NCBI GenBank assembly: GCA_025093555.1
Contig: JAIWNF010000009.1
Location: 1-64,000 of the forward strand
Length of the DNA stretch: 64,000 nt
Direction of reading: 5' to 3'
Source: Circinella umbellata
Taxonomy: Eukaryota > Mucoromycota > Mucoromycetes > Mucorales > Lichtheimiaceae
Part shown: positions 35,579 through 49,300 of the stretch, piece by piece
Position numbering within the stretch: position 1 is the stretch's first letter
Layout of the letters: each line of letters starts with the position of its first letter
Made by a program: the position numbers and the translations under genes
The notes under the pieces: model-generated
What the model was told of the DNA's origin: nothing
What the model saw: only the letters and a program-made list of their open reading frames with translations
Database searches by the model: none

Positions 35579-37873
35579 TTACCCATTAGGAACAAGCACA
35601 GATTCTAATACACCATTCACCGTATCAACGGTAGGTACAACAACATCTTGAGTAGAAGGTTGTTGTTGTTGCTGTTCTACTACTACAACTTCTTGAGATT
35701 GTTGATCATCTTTTGGATCCATACTAACTGATGAAGGTGTTAGTAGTGCAGGGTCCACTGCACTTCCACCACTTGTGCTTGCTGTACGTTGATGTGCTCG
35801 ATTATCCCCACCTTGATATTGTTGCTGTTGTTGCATACGAGGAGGATTTCCACATCTATCTTTTCCATAATTAATTCTAAACTTTTTATACTCTTCCTTG
35901 GATCGAATGCCTTCAATAGCTCTTGCCGCAGCAGCAATACTTGTAAAATTGACAAAAGCACAATTCTTTTCCTTTAATGTATTGACTAATTCAATTTCAC
36001 CATAATCCGAAAAATCTTGTTTTAATTTTTCTTCTGTAATCGTTTCATCAATGTTACCCAAATAAACATTACGTGATCCACCATTTTGTACAGCTGATAA
36101 TACTGAGGGAGAAAGAGCAGATGCTTTGCCCCAACCAATTTTAAGACGACGATTCTTGATCACTAAACCATGATAAAGAGCTTGGTTATAAAAGTGAAGA
36201 GCTAATGTTGGGTCGACAAAGGTAACAAAGGCGATATGTTTATCAGATAAATATCGGATTTGGCTCAAGATGCCACCGCGAATCACATTACAGATTTCTT
36301 CACAACTGGTGTCTGGATGTATATTGCCCAAATATATAGTACGGTTAGCAATACTGCCCATAAGAGCAGAACCACCGGTTTGTGCTGCACCGTTGCCGGA
36401 GGCTGCTGCGGCTGCCACTGCAGCTGCTACTGGGGATGCTGGATATGTTTCGACGGCAGCACCAGTATATGGATCATAAGAAACCGTAGATGGGAACCGA
36501 ACTTGGAATGTATTTGGATAACTAGGCGACGCGGGGAATACTTGATGATGATGCGGGTGATGTGCATGTGGATGATGAGCTGGATGGTGGGGATGATGGG
36601 GATGATGTTGTATATATTGTCCGTGTTGTGTAGATACATTTGTTGTTGTATTTTGTGTGGTCGTTGAAGATGAATTGGAAGATGAGATTTTCGATAAAGG
36701 AGCACATCGATCACGACCATAATACACACGACGAGAAGACCATTCTTTTTCGCTGGGTAATGAAGCGACACATTTAATAGCACTTGAAGTACTCAAAAAG
36801 TGTACAAATGCAATATTTTTATCCTTGATTAATTTGATTTGTTCAATAGGTCCAAATCGGGATAATTGCTCATTTAAATATTCTTCTGTTGTAGCCGTAG
36901 CAGGATTATTATCTAATGAACCCAAAAACACATTTCGACTGGCGCCATTCTGTAATGCCACATGAATTTGAGTAGGAATGGCACTAGGTCTTCCCCATCC
37001 AACACGCAACTCGGTCCCATTCACAGTCAGTTTCTTGGTTGTGGTTGTTTCATGATAGAATTGAGCAGCGGCTCCAGCATCCACAAAAGTAATAAATACA
37101 CAATTCTTTTCAGGCAAGGGTCGAATGGAATCGACATTGCCAACCTTAACATGATCCATGATTTCAGAGACTTGAGTTTCAGATGGAATATTACCAACAT
37201 AGACTGTACGTGCCGTTTGATGAGATGTTGGTGAAGATAATTGAGGAGAAGGCATATGATGTGTATAAGCCGCTGCTACGGCCGCTGCCGCGGCTGCCGC
37301 TTGAGCTGGTGTTGCGCTCGTGAATTGAGATGTTGAAAAGGATGATGTTAATGCAGCTGCTGATGATGGTGGCCCAAGAGATGTACTTTGTACAAATTGT
37401 GGTGTAGGAGGTCCATTTAATACAGAAGCAGTTGTTTGTTGTGGTTGTTGTTGTGGATTATTACCAGTTGTTGGTGTTGTTGGATAATTGGGATACGAAG
37501 TGGTGTTGCTAGGATATTGGTGAAAAGCATTGTTGGAGGTGGTTGTCTGATGATGAGGATGATGAGGATGATGAGGATGGTGAGGATGATGAGGATGCGG
37601 ATGGTATGATCCCGGTCCAGGTGAATAAGCACTGCTCATCATCATTTGTCCGGAAGTAGGTTGTGGTGGATTACCAGCGTATACGTCGCTAATATTTATA
37701 ATAATAACCCTTTCTTCAGTTTTATAATTTCTCTCATCGATAATAAACAATCCAATAAAAATAATAACTTACTAGTAAGAAGGAGAAAATCGGGATTTCT
37801 TTCCTCCTTCAGGCTCGGTATGTTTCATGATAGTAGAACTACTTGTGGTCAAGGAAGCATTGGATGGCGTCAT
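35579..37873 (-). CDS. Nrd1/Msa2-like RNA-binding protein with four RRMs
   Basis: Two exons on the minus strand (37773-37873 and 35579-37688) give 736 residues. After a low-complexity N-terminus with His/Pro repeats come four RRMs at roughly 193-265 (ARTVYVGNIPSE, CVFITFVD), 283-355 (SRNVFLGSLDNN, IAFVHFLS), 481-550 (NRTIYLGNIHPD, IAFVTFVD) and 571-640 (SRNVYLGNIDET, CAFVNFTS). The linkers carry the RRVYYGRDRC and RINYGKDRC signatures typical of fission yeast Nrd1/Msa2. That protein binds mRNAs of differentiation and cytokinesis genes and enters stress granules. The tail is Gln-rich. The start was taken from the short upstream exon (MTPSNASLTT), which splices in frame; without it no Met lies in the proper frame near the exon start. 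Confidence 0.88.
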
Positions 37874-39048
37874 TCTACGTTTCTTATTGATAAATTAAAA
37901 TATTATAGTAGTAATACTGATGATGCTAAAAATGAAAATAAAGTTATTTTTATTTATCTATTTAATTATTGTTCTCTTTTTTTTTCATATATGTTTTCCT
38001 CTTCCCTTTTTCCCTCCATCAAGTTTTTACCTTTGAAATTACAATTATATGAAGTGATGTAGTAAAAGAAATTTGCTCGAAAGCTTTTTGTTGTTTTTTT
38101 TTTAATGAACGGAATGTAATAAGTGAAAAAAAAGAGCTCCTCAAAAAGAAAACAACAGAAGTAATAGAGGAAAAACGTGGATCGATTCCCTAAACAAATA
38201 AAGAGATTAATTAAATTATCATCAACTTTCTTTGATCTTTGTTTTTTACACAAAAGAGATCTGATTATATACTTACGAAAAGTAGATGAAGGGAAACGAA
38301 GGAAGAAAAAAAAAAGAGAGAAAAAACGGGGTCAAGGAAAGAAGGAAAAGAAAGCCGTTTTAACGTTAATACGAAAATAAAAAGGGTTCAATGGAATAAA
38401 CTTTTTTTTAATATTAAGATGTAAATGCGTGGGTTTTTACAATGAAGAGTGATTAAAAAAAAAGAGAGGAATATTTCTATAGAAACACAGAGTATTATTA
38501 TTATTATTATTATTATTATATTAAAGAAGTAGTAAATACATAAATAGGGTATCCGTCTTTTTTGTTGTTGTTGCTTCCCACTTCCGTTTTTCTTTTTTTT
38601 AATGTGCTTTTAATAAGGGAAAGGAAATCTCTCTTTTTTTTTTTTTTTGGAAAATGTTTTCGAGATGAGGTATAAAAAAAAAGAAACAAAAAAAAAAAAG
38701 AGAGAGAAAAGTTATAGACTTTAATTGCTGCAAGATTTCCTAAATTAGGTATCAACCGTTACCATCTTCCGAATGAGCAGCAGTAAGTTGGGGTTATCGT
38801 TGCCTGAAATGGTCAAGTCTGCATTCAATTGTTACCATTTGTTTATATTATAAAAAATGCATGTTGATGTGTGTGTGTGTGTGTTTGTTTTTTTATTGTT
38901 GAAAATAAAAGGGTAAAAAGAGGTAGAAGAGGTTGTGCTGTATATATAAACGGGAAAGGGGAAAGATGTTGTTTTTGTATACAAAATGCAAATGTATGTG
39001 TCTGTTGTGAACTTTTTTTTTGTTTTCATTCCAAAATGATAATTCATA
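37874..39048. other. Intergenic between two RBP genes; microsatellites
   Basis: Contains an (ATT)n run (38494-38519), several A or T runs and a short (GT)n near 38869-38884. No coding character. It holds the promoter of the 4-RRM gene and the 3' flank of the G3BP-like gene. Confidence 0.6.
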
Positions 39049-39676
39049 TTATTGCTTTGGACCATTATTAGTACCGCTATTACTACCTCCGCCCGCTCCA
39101 CCTCCTCCACCACGCGATTTACCACCACGTGGCCCACCTCCACGGCGATGGCCGTCTTGTTGGAATCGTCTATTATCATAAGGGCGATTATTTTGTTGTT
39201 GACGATTATTTTGATATCTATTACCGCCTGTATTGGAGTTATGACGACGTTCTTCGGCTAATACAACATTATTATGAACATTCACCTTATGTTGGCTCAA
39301 TGCTTTATGTACAGAATCGGTCGAAGTAAAATCCAAAAAGGCACAGTTTCGATTATAAACCACATTAACAGCTTTAACTGTGCCAAATTGTGAAAATGCT
39401 TCGCGCAGATTTTCTTCATTAATAGATTGATTAATGTTCTTGATGAAAATTTGTGTATCTTCTATATAACCATGATTAAAATGTTAGGCTTTTATCCGCA
39501 ATTTATCAATCATAATTCCACTTCCCATTCTTCCGACAATATAACACTGTACCTCTACGTTGGCTACCGTGACCGTGTTGATGACCACCTTGTTGTGGAT
39601 GAGCTTGATGTTGATGTTGATTCTGTTGCTGTTGCTGTTGCTGTGGTTGAGGTTGTTGTTGCTGCTGTGGTTGAGG

Positions 39677-39708
<32 letters not shown>

Positions 39709-40863
39709 GAGGTTGTTGCAAAGGAGATCCGGGTTGCTTAGGTGCTTGGCTAGGTGTTGTATTTACAGATGCAGACCATTTGCTAGAAGCAGCCATATTA
39801 GCCCATGTCTTTGGTCCGCTTGATTTAGCAGGTCCAACAGGTTGTTGTTTCTTTTCAGATTCTGGTTTCACATTCTTTGCTTGCTGCTGATGGTGATCCT
39901 TTCCATTTACTTCAGTTGCAGGACTGGTAACAGGCGATGAAACACCATTAACTTGAACGGGACCTTTCTTTTCCTTTTCTTCGCTGGATTCCTTCTTATC
40001 TTTGACTTGATTCATAACGGGAGGTGTGGATTTTTCGGCAGCAACAGCAGGCTTTGTTTCTTTGGGACGGTTTTCTTGAGCAGGAACAGCAGCTGTTTCA
40101 GATTTAGCAGCAGTGGAAATAGCAGAAGCTGCTGCGGCAGCAGTTGCTGCAGCCTTCTTTTGTTTTTCCTCTTGAGCTTTTTTTTTCAATTCAGCGGCCT
40201 CTTCCAGTTTTTTCTTTTGTTGTTGTTGTTGTTGTTCTTCTTGGGCCTTGATTTTTTGTTGTTCCAATTGTTGTTGGTGTTGAGCTTCATCATCTTCACA
40301 AGTGTAATAATCAATATTAACCTCATCTTTAAGAAATCGAAAAATATCATTCAAAACATAATAACCATTTGATTGACGAGCAAGAAAAAATGTTTGACTG
40401 AACTTTTGGGAAGGTTCATCTTTGTTACACATTTCACCTAAAACTTGGATAATAATGCCTTCATTGGCAGATGTTTGACTATCCACTTGAGTAACAAGAA
40501 CTTTACAATCTTCAAATCCCAATTCTTCAATTTTGCCACGGATTTCCTATGCAGATATTTTTTTTTTCATTTTAGATATTTATCACAAGTAAAAAAAAAG
40601 GGGTGGGAGAATAGTTGAGAAGAAAAAAGATCTGTATTATATGTTTTATGCTGATATGTTATCATTTTTACCTCTTGACCACGATGAGTTTGGGCTGATT
40701 CACCTTCATCGCCTCGTACAAGCACGGAATCTTTGCTATAAAATGCATGCAAACGGTGAGGTTGCTTGTTTAAAAAGGTATAGTACTCTCGTACAAAGAT
40801 GAGACCAACATCTTGAGAAACAATGTTGACATCGCTGTTCGTGTCGGCGTGTGTTTGCTGCAT
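39049..40863 (-). CDS. G3BP-like protein: NTF2 domain, poly-Q, RRM, RGG tail
   Basis: Three exons on the minus strand (40672-40863, 39553-40546 and 39049-39461) give 532 residues. The N-terminal NTF2-like domain (about 14-130) shows VGLIFVREYYTFLN, GDEGESAQTHRGQEEIRGKI and SQTFFLARQSNGYYVLNDIF, very close to G3BP/Nxt3. A long Glu/Gln/Lys and Ala-rich middle follows, with a Gln-repeat tract encoded at 39625-39720. The RRM near 400-465 shows TQIFIKNINQS and CAFLDFTS. The C-terminus is an RGG/Gly-rich tail. G3BP-type proteins nucleate stress granules and act with the Ubp3 deubiquitinase. The domain order is complete for the family. Confidence 0.92.
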
Positions 40864-42005
40864 CGTCCTTTTTATAATAAAAGAAAAAAAAAGAGAATGT
40901 GAGACCACTTATAAAAGAAAAAAAAACTGAAATATAAGTGTAATGGCAATCTATTTTGATCTTTTACCTTTTTCAGAGACAAAAGATTGATAAACAAGAA
41001 GAGTGGAGTTGGTATAGAAAAGAAAGTGAACCTTTCAAACAAAAGGGAAAAAAAAAAAAAAAAAAAAAAGTAACTTTACAAAACAGGAAATTGACTTTCG
41101 GTGAATGGATTTATGCTATTCGCCCCGAATCTTCTGGTGGATTATAACTTTCCTATCCACCAATAAAATTTTCAAGGGGTGGCATTTCAAAAATGAGAGT
41201 AAAAAATCAACTTGTCTTCCCCTTTTCTACTTTTTTTTAAGTAGTTACTTATAGTCAGTAGTTATGGGAACGCATCCTTTTTTTTTGTTGTTACTATGAA
41301 TTATACGAAAGCAAAGAATTAGGTGCTATTGTTCAAGAATATTTATCGCTATGTATTCATGTTAGCGTTCTCTATTTCAAGCAGAGAAAAAACCAAAATG
41401 TGCATCAGTTTTGACGTTTATTACCCCTGATTCCTGTGGAACACTGTGCAGCAATATAGAATAATATTGAATTTAGACATAATATTTTTCCAAGGTGATT
41501 GGTAAATTGACACTATTTAAGCTAGGATCTATTAAAATAACGTATGTATGAAAAGTAAGGCAAAATTAGAAGGATATTTATATCATTAGTACCTGGTGCT
41601 TTTAGTTAAAAAAAGCTACCACGATTGCAGCATATTGTATAACAAAGATTTCGTTGGATTATATCGTTGAGAAAAGGTTACGTAAACAGTACTTAACAAA
41701 AAAATGATTTATCGACCAAACCACATCTTGTATTGGATGGATTCTGGTTCATATGCACAGAGACCTTTACAAAAGAAGAGAAGAAAACAGAGTGGGATCT
41801 AAGTTTGTATTTGTCAAGATTCGATAAATTGAGGAATAAGGGATTTCAAAAGAAAACAAACTATCAGGAATGATCATAATTCAAACCATTACTGAAGTAC
41901 AAGCGTTTCAATCACAACCATTTTTTTTTGTCAACGGTACATAACCAATTTACTTGAGTGTATATAGGGTTGCTGTCATAAAAAGATGTAAATGATAGAA
42001 CCTAT

Positions 42006-42289
42006 TTAGCATTCAGAGTAAATGCCTAACAAGATGGTGATGGCCATCAAACTCAGTTTGACACGCTTGCTGTCAGTGAGAGTCTCTGAAACCGACTCTC
42101 CATCTACTATAAAAGTACGAACGATCTTGGTGGATGGCAGCATACGATATAGGGCGAGATCCAGTGGATGAAGGTGCTTTATCAAATAAATGTCAATTAA
42201 ATGAAAACTTGTAAATCTATCTTATAATAGCCAAGTAAGCTTACCCTAGGTTTATCATTGTTCAATGGAAGTTGTTTAAAGTATTATGT
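42006..42289 (-). pseudogene. Possible Crinkler-like N-terminal gene fragment
   Basis: Two minus-strand pieces, about 42289-42245 and 42176-42006, join through an intron with GTAAGC...AAAG borders. They give a frame with KQLPLNNDKPRHLHPLDLA, then PSTKIVRTFIVDGESVSET, ending in a hydrophobic stretch and stop. The first part recalls the linker after the ubiquitin-like header of Crinkler (CRN) proteins, which are numerous in Mucoromycota. No start codon and no upstream header are visible, so it is at best a fragment. The family link is weak and from memory. Confidence 0.25.
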
Positions 42290-43473
42290 AAACAAACAGC
42301 GATCTTTATATACTTTATCATGCAAAACTTGATATATGAAAAAGTATACTACTTCCCATCCTTTTATAAACGGACACCTGAGATAGTAACATATATTAAA
42401 TCCTTTGTTTAATTTTACTGGTATTAGAGTAGGCACTTTATAAAAACGAAGTCAAAAAAAAAATGATAGCAATGTGTTCTCCCCCACTTCCCATTTTATT
42501 CGCCATAATTACACTACATAGGGACTTTACTTTATAACTTTTAGAAGCAACTAAAAACAACAAAACAAAACAAAATTCAAGAAAAGCAAACTTATTAGAA
42601 CTATCATCAAGAAAAGGTACGTACGTAGGATGCTATGTTTAAGTATTTTATCATTCATTAAAATGTGCCTCCCCATATGTGAATGATAGTCTTTTGCCAT
42701 CATATTTCGCACTGTGTTGCAATCTCACCAAAGCGAACGTTTAGCGATTTTTATTAGACCTACGTACAATTAATAACTATTATTTAGACAAAACAACACT
42801 ACTCTATAACATCCAAGATAAGTTAAAGTTTATGAATACATAAAATAAAAATTACGCATCATATTTTTTTATCACTTATTTTTAACTGTTGTGATTCTAC
42901 CAAGTTACTCTATATATTACTCTACATTCACTTATCAATATTCTTTTATTCCTGCGTACGTACGTCAACATTATAATTCACTTTTGGATATATCACTCGT
43001 CGCACTTTATTTATACTGCCATATATATATATATATATTATTTGCATAACCTTTCTCACAACAATAGTTTACCCAATGATATCAACTACATTTTGTATGT
43101 TTTTAACTGCCTTTAGAACTTCATAAAAAATAAAATAGAAAAGCTACACTACTTATGGATTAAGAATAACAAACAGGTTGTTTGTCTTGAAGATATAATA
43201 TGTCCCAAGGAAATAAGAAACATTATGAAAACATTTATGTAATAAGTTATTTGTTTAAATTCGAAATGTGATATTATTACGCATACTGGGGGACGTCTCC
43301 TCCATGCATTAACTCTCATATAACGTCATAAATCATCATATTTTGATTATGAGTAAATAATAAATCTAATAAAGTCAATTTTTTTTTGGGGGGGATCTAT
43401 AGATAAAGACATGTGCTTGTTGATGGATGACGGTAAACAAAAAGGAAGGAGATAATAATGGCGCCTATTTTGT

Positions 43474-43713
43474 TTACTTTGTAAAAGATCTATATGACGT
43501 TTGGTAAGCATTTTCGTCTGGATATCTATAAAAAAAGGTATATGAGACCTGATGTAACTTGACGCTTCATCTTTTATCTTATAATATAAAAGCAATGATG
43601 ATGTCTCTTGACTTCGAAAAAAAAATGACAGAACACATTACTTGAAATTTGAGGACCTCGACGATCATTTTTTTTACCGAAACACCGAAGATCCACGCAC
43701 TTACGTATCCCAT
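43474..43713 (-). other. Small ORF pair of coding character
   Basis: From ATG 43713 the minus strand encodes MGYVSAWIFGVSVKK and IVEVLKFQ up to a GTAATG donor. After a TTTTATAG acceptor (about 43530) one frame reads YPDENAYQTSYRSFTK to a stop at 43474. The phases of the two pieces do not match, so either the splice choice is wrong or this is decayed. No family is recognised. Confidence 0.15.
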
Positions 43714-45430
43714 GATCTGTGAAATACCAAATTTAGGTTCGATTATAATTTCAATAAATACGTAGATAAATTATGTACTAACGAAGATGTATAATTAGAT
43801 GATGCTAAAATACCTTTTTTTATAACATAATAAGCGCGAAAAAAGGTTGAACTTTTATATTTAGTAAATCATCTTGGTTTCGGTTCGACCAGAATTTGTA
43901 TGGTTTTGATGTAAACAGTTATTGTAAGAACAAAAGTAAGTATCAATCTCCTTGACGTGTTACCAAATAAGCTTGTTAACACTAAAGATATTTTTCTATT
44001 CTTGGTTGTTATTTAACATGAAGTATAAATGACATATGATAAAAAAAAAGAGCTGGAGGACGAATCAAAATGCAGTATACAGTACTATTAATAATAATAG
44101 ACAAGCACTTGGTCTGGTTATACGTAACTGTATTAGAAAAAGCCAAAATCTAAAATTGTGAAAGTCCAAGTAGTATTACAATATAACATGATAATTAACC
44201 AGGTCGTAAACAATGTTGTACCACCATGATCCTAGGTGGCTATTACATTGACATGATGGCTATTTATTATAGTAACCATGCATTGTACAAAAAAAACCTT
44301 AAAAACAAATGGCTGGATTTTAATCACATTCAAGAACTTGAAATTACAATTACTAACTATTATGATTAAAACGTGACAACGGAATGTGGGCCGTATCATG
44401 ACAAAAAGAGTGCGATGAGGGCGCTCGACGGGACATTACTTCCGATGTTTATATGAGAGGTACACAGGTAAAAAAAAACGAACGAGTTAGAATCTGGCAA
44501 TAAAAGAATATATGAACCTCTTTATTTTTTTTGCTACGTGTCTATATGATGTCGAGTAACGTAACACTAAATGTTTTTCTATCAAAAACCAAGAAACGTG
44601 TGTTCAAATTAAGTTGCTTTTATATAATAATACGTAATGATATTAATAATAATAATAATAATAATGGTGACTGTTGGACTTCACCTCTTTCTAAATACTA
44701 TATTACGTATTTCTACGTACATTTAATTTCTGAATCTTCAAATAGACGATTTTGCTCTCTATAATATAAATAAGTCTAATAAATGAAAGGAATTGATAGT
44801 TATAATCCTTTTTTTTATAAAATAAATATTTTTCAGAGAATTAGCAAAACCAATGTACTGTTTATTAATATTCGATTGATAAGGTGATAATTCTTTCTTG
44901 AGATAATAAATATACTTGATTACACGCGACTTTTTTTTAAAAAAAGAAAAAAAAAACTGACGCCATTTATAATCATAACAGAAAAAAGAAGTATTATAAT
45001 AATGGAATTTCCTTCTTATATAATAGCATTACTATACGTATACCTTCGATTGGGACAATGTCGATAGCGACTTTAAATATTTATATGCTGTCAAGTAGGA
45101 GTTTTATATACACGCTAAATTGTGACACTAATAAAAAAATGTGGCAAAATATTTTTTCTGTCAGCTTTGATTTTAATTGTTCTTAAGATAGTTAGACTTC
45201 CCCCAACAAAAAAGAAGATTTGTGAAAGGTTGTACAAAACTAAAAACCAATATGCATTTTGTGGAAATCCTAAATTTTTTTTTACCCCAATAGTTTTTTT
45301 TTTCTTTTTATTATTAATGGTCCGTGCCATCTCTTTCGATGAAAATTATTTAATTATGTTTGAAAAGCCAAAAGAAACGAAGGCTCAGATGATCCGATGA
45401 TTTTATTTAGTCAATTCACACCCACACACC

Positions 45431-45432
<2 letters not shown>

Positions 45433-45462
<30 letters not shown>
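45433..45462 (+). repeat. (AT)n microsatellite
   Basis: Pure AT dinucleotides over 30 bases, preceded by CACACC units. It lies in non-coding DNA. Confidence 0.9.
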
Positions 45463-45465
<3 letters not shown>

Positions 45466-46343
45466 CATTCATATACCCCATAGAAACCATTGATGTGGTA
45501 AAAATAGTAGTAGTATTATAAAAAAAATAATCTACAATAGTAAATAAAGTATCCTAGGAACAAAAAAGCAAAAAATGTTGACAGGTGTACAGATGTATAT
45601 ATAGCTCATTATAAAAAAAATGCTCATTAATGTAGTTACCATAATTCTTCCTTTTTTATTGCGAGTTGATTTACTGTTTATTAATATACATATTATAGTA
45701 GATATTCATGGAATGAAAAGAAGAAACAATTATCATAATATCAGGAGAGGTTGATTATGGACGTGGGAATAGAATTTAATAAGAAAAAAAGAAAAAAAGA
45801 AAAAAAGAAAATAAGAAGAGTTGGATATGTTTTTGATTCTTCTAAACTATTCAGCTGGTAGGAGAGAAATCATTCTCTTATTCCCATCGCTTTCTTCTAT
45901 TATTATACAATTTTCCCCCCTTTTCATAATGATTGATAACAGGAGAGAAGGAATTATCACTAAATGAGTTTCCTGGAAAACGAGTTTAACAAATTACTAT
46001 GTACTGCTACTTATTACTCCTTAATTTTTTTTAAACGAGATTCATGCAGGCTCGCTTATAACCCCCCCCCTCCCTCAAGCATGTAATGAAAACGCAAACA
46101 ATAATGATAATAAACTTGAGCTGAGAAAAAAAAACCCCAAGTTTCCCCACTTACTCATGGTCTACCCCAGGGCTTGCATATTTATATTTTTGTGTCACCA
46201 AAAAAAAAAAAAAAGAGTAAAAGGATTACAACACGCTTTTTTTTTCTTTTTAACTTTTCTCTTCTTTCTTTCTTTGAATACGTTTTTTTTATCACTCTTT
46301 ATTTATCTTACTTTTTTAAATACCAAAAACTAATCAGAATATA

Positions 46344-49300
46344 ATGACACTTCATTTTAAACCACCTTATACGGTCAAAGTATCTGATGAAAAACCTGGC
46401 GAAACACCAGTAATGCGACATTTTTTATTCAAAGATAAATTAATCGATTCATTGGAAGATATTAAAAGAACAATGTGGGCTCTTTATCTTCATGGAAATA
46501 AAGCTGGAGGAGGTAAATAAAAAGAATTTATATTAAGCTTTGTTTTTTTTTTCCGAAGAGTTTTATTAAGTATTATTGTTGATGGATGAAATATGTGTGT
46601 GTGTGAATAATGTGTCTGGATGAAAAAGGGGAATAAAGAAGATGTATAAGCCTTAAAAAGTATATTAAGTATATAAATTTAAAAAAAAAAAGAAGGAGTG
46701 ATTTGATATGATAATATATAATTTTGGGAGTGACAAAAGAGGGAAAGAGAAGTTAATTGAATACGTAACATAGATAAAAACCTATAAAGGGGAAAGTAAT
46801 TAAGTAGAGGGGATATATTTTATGTTATAACTCATGATTTTATATGATTCAATATAGATCGACCTTTTCTTGGTACTCGACGTATTGAAAATGGCATCGC
46901 CAAAGAGTATGTATGGCAATCTCATCGTGAAGTTCGCGTTCGTATTGAAAACTATGCCAAAGGGTTGACAAGTCTTGGATTAGGACGACAAAAAGCTATT
47001 GGTATATATAGTGTCAATAAACCTGAATGGACAATGACGGAACAAGCATGTTATCGTCAATCATTTGTTATTGTGGCTCTATATGATACTTTGGGTGCTG
47101 AAGCTATGGATTATATTATTAATCAAGTTGAAATGGAGTTTATTGTTGCAAGTGCTGATAAACTTCAAAACATAGTTCGTCTCAAGGAGCGTCTTCCAAC
47201 AATCAGAAATGTCATCATTATGGATGAAGATAATATAAAAGCAGCAGATAAAGAAGCTGCTCAGCAAGTTGGTTTAATTGTTCATTCTTTCCAAGAAGTT
47301 GAAAAGATTGGTGAAGGTATTACAGAAGAAGAACACGTCGAACCTACACCAGATGATATTGCAACTATTTGCTATACTAGGTATAATAAAAAGATTAGTT
47401 TTATTTTCATATATATATATATATATGTGCTGTGTAATGAAATTCTTCATTTCAATCATATTAATCATGTATATCAATAAAATAAACTTATAGTGGTACT
47501 ACAGGAACTCCAAAAGGTGCTGTGATTACACATGCAAACTGTGTAGCACCAATTGCTTCTATTGACAAATTGGGAGATACTGGAAGTTTTGCTAGTATTG
47601 ATAGCACTGATATTTATATTTCATATTTACCATTGGCCCACGTGTTTGAGCGTGCTGCACAAGGTGTTCATATCTTTCAAGGCGCTGCCATTGGTTATTA
47701 TCAGGTAAATATTTATTCTTTTTTTCTATGTATCATGATTATTGTATGAGAAAAGTGTATGTTAATTTTTTATTTGTTTTATTAGGGCGACACGTTAAAA
47801 TTGTTGGAAGATATTGCTGAATTGAGACCAACCGTTTTTTGTTCAGTTCCACGTTTATTTAATAAGATTTATGACAAAGTTTTGGCTGGTGTTAAAGCAA
47901 AGGGAGGTGTTAGTCAATATTTATTTAATACTGCATTTAATCAAAAGAAAGCCAATATTCATAGAACTGTTCACCATTGGCTTTGGGACCGTGTTGTCTT
48001 TGGTCAGGTAAATTAATAATAATGATAGAACTCTTTTTTTCTTTTCTTTTCTTTTGGAAAGTTGAAAAAGCTGAAATACAACTACTTTTTTTTTATATTA
48101 AAATTACATGTCTACGGAAAATTGTTAGGTTCGTGCAAAATTAGGTGGCCGTATTAAATTTATTCTTAGTGGTTCTGCACCAGTTTCTCCTGATGTGATG
48201 GATTTCATGCGAATTTGTTTTTCTGCTCGAGTTTTTGAAGGTTACGGTCAAACCGAAAACTTTTGTGGTGGTTGCTTGGTAACTAATTTATTATTTTAGG
48301 TGTTTCATAACTCAAAGTTATTACTCTTAACACTTGTCATTTATCATTCTATGTAGACAATTCAAGATGATAATACATCAGGCATTGTAGGTGTCCCATT
48401 CCCTTGTTCTGAATTCAAATTATTGGATGTACCAGATATGGATTACCATTCAACTGATAAACCTTATCCACGAGGTGAAATCTGTATTCGTGGTCCTTCT
48501 ATTATGCGTGAATATTATAAGGTACCTGATAAAACGGCCGAAACTATTGATAAGGATGGATGGCTTTTGACAGGTGATATTGGTTTAGTGGATGATGCTG
48601 GTCGTATCAAGATTATTGACAGAAGAAAGAATATCTTCAAGCTTTCACAGGTAAGAATTAAAAAACAAAAAGAAGAAAGGAAGGAGAAGGCGAGATCAGC
48701 TTTTTTATAAAAAAGAAAAATGTGGCTTTATTTGTTGTGAACCGGATAAAAATGAAAGTGAACGACTTTTCGTTTTTGAAGGAAAGATGGAAAAATGTCT
48801 TTTTCTTTATCATTAACAAAAAAGGAGGAATGAAATGGAATGCTAGAAAAACCTCCTATATTCTACTCAGCATAAAAAAAATATCTGATGATTTTATGGT
48901 TATTTATTCATTGTCGATCGTTCTTATTTTTTATTTTTGTTTTATTAGGGAGAATATATTGCCCCTGAAAAGATCGAAGGTGTCTATCAAAAGCATGAAT
49001 TAATTGCACAAGCATTTGTTTATGGTGATTCATTACAACCATCTGTAGTCGGTATTTTTGTAGCTGATAAAGATAGTTTGAAGGCATGGGGGAAACAAAA
49101 TCCTAGCTATGCTAACAAGACACCAGAACAAATCTGTGAAGATGAAGAGGCAAAGAAAGATATTTTAAAGACATTGGTTGCTTATGGTAAACAAAACGAT
49201 CTTAAGGGTTTTGAACAAATTAAAGCTATTCATTTAACCACGGAAGAATATACTGTCGAAAATGATATGCTTACACCTACTTTTAAATTGAAACGTGAAG

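Larger units (their letters stand above)
40864..46343. other. 5.5-kb region with no intact gene
   Basis: Mostly A/T-rich DNA with a 22-base poly-A (41048-41069) and TACGTACGTA palindromes (near 42617 and 42955). Two weak coding remnants on the minus strand are listed separately. The last 150 bases, rich in T runs, lead into the acyl-CoA synthetase start. No RNA gene was recognised by eye. Confidence 0.45.

Noticed and set aside
36260..36783. Long ORFs on both strands inside the 4-RRM gene
   Set aside because: They are shadows of the low-complexity His/Ala/Gly coding sequence in other frames.
39427..40372. Leu/Val-rich ORFs opposite the G3BP-like gene
   Set aside because: Antisense readings of the Gln/Glu/Lys repeats; no independent support.
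43870..43900. GGTTCGACC resembling a tRNA T-loop
   Set aside because: No acceptor stem, D-arm or anticodon arm could be found around it.
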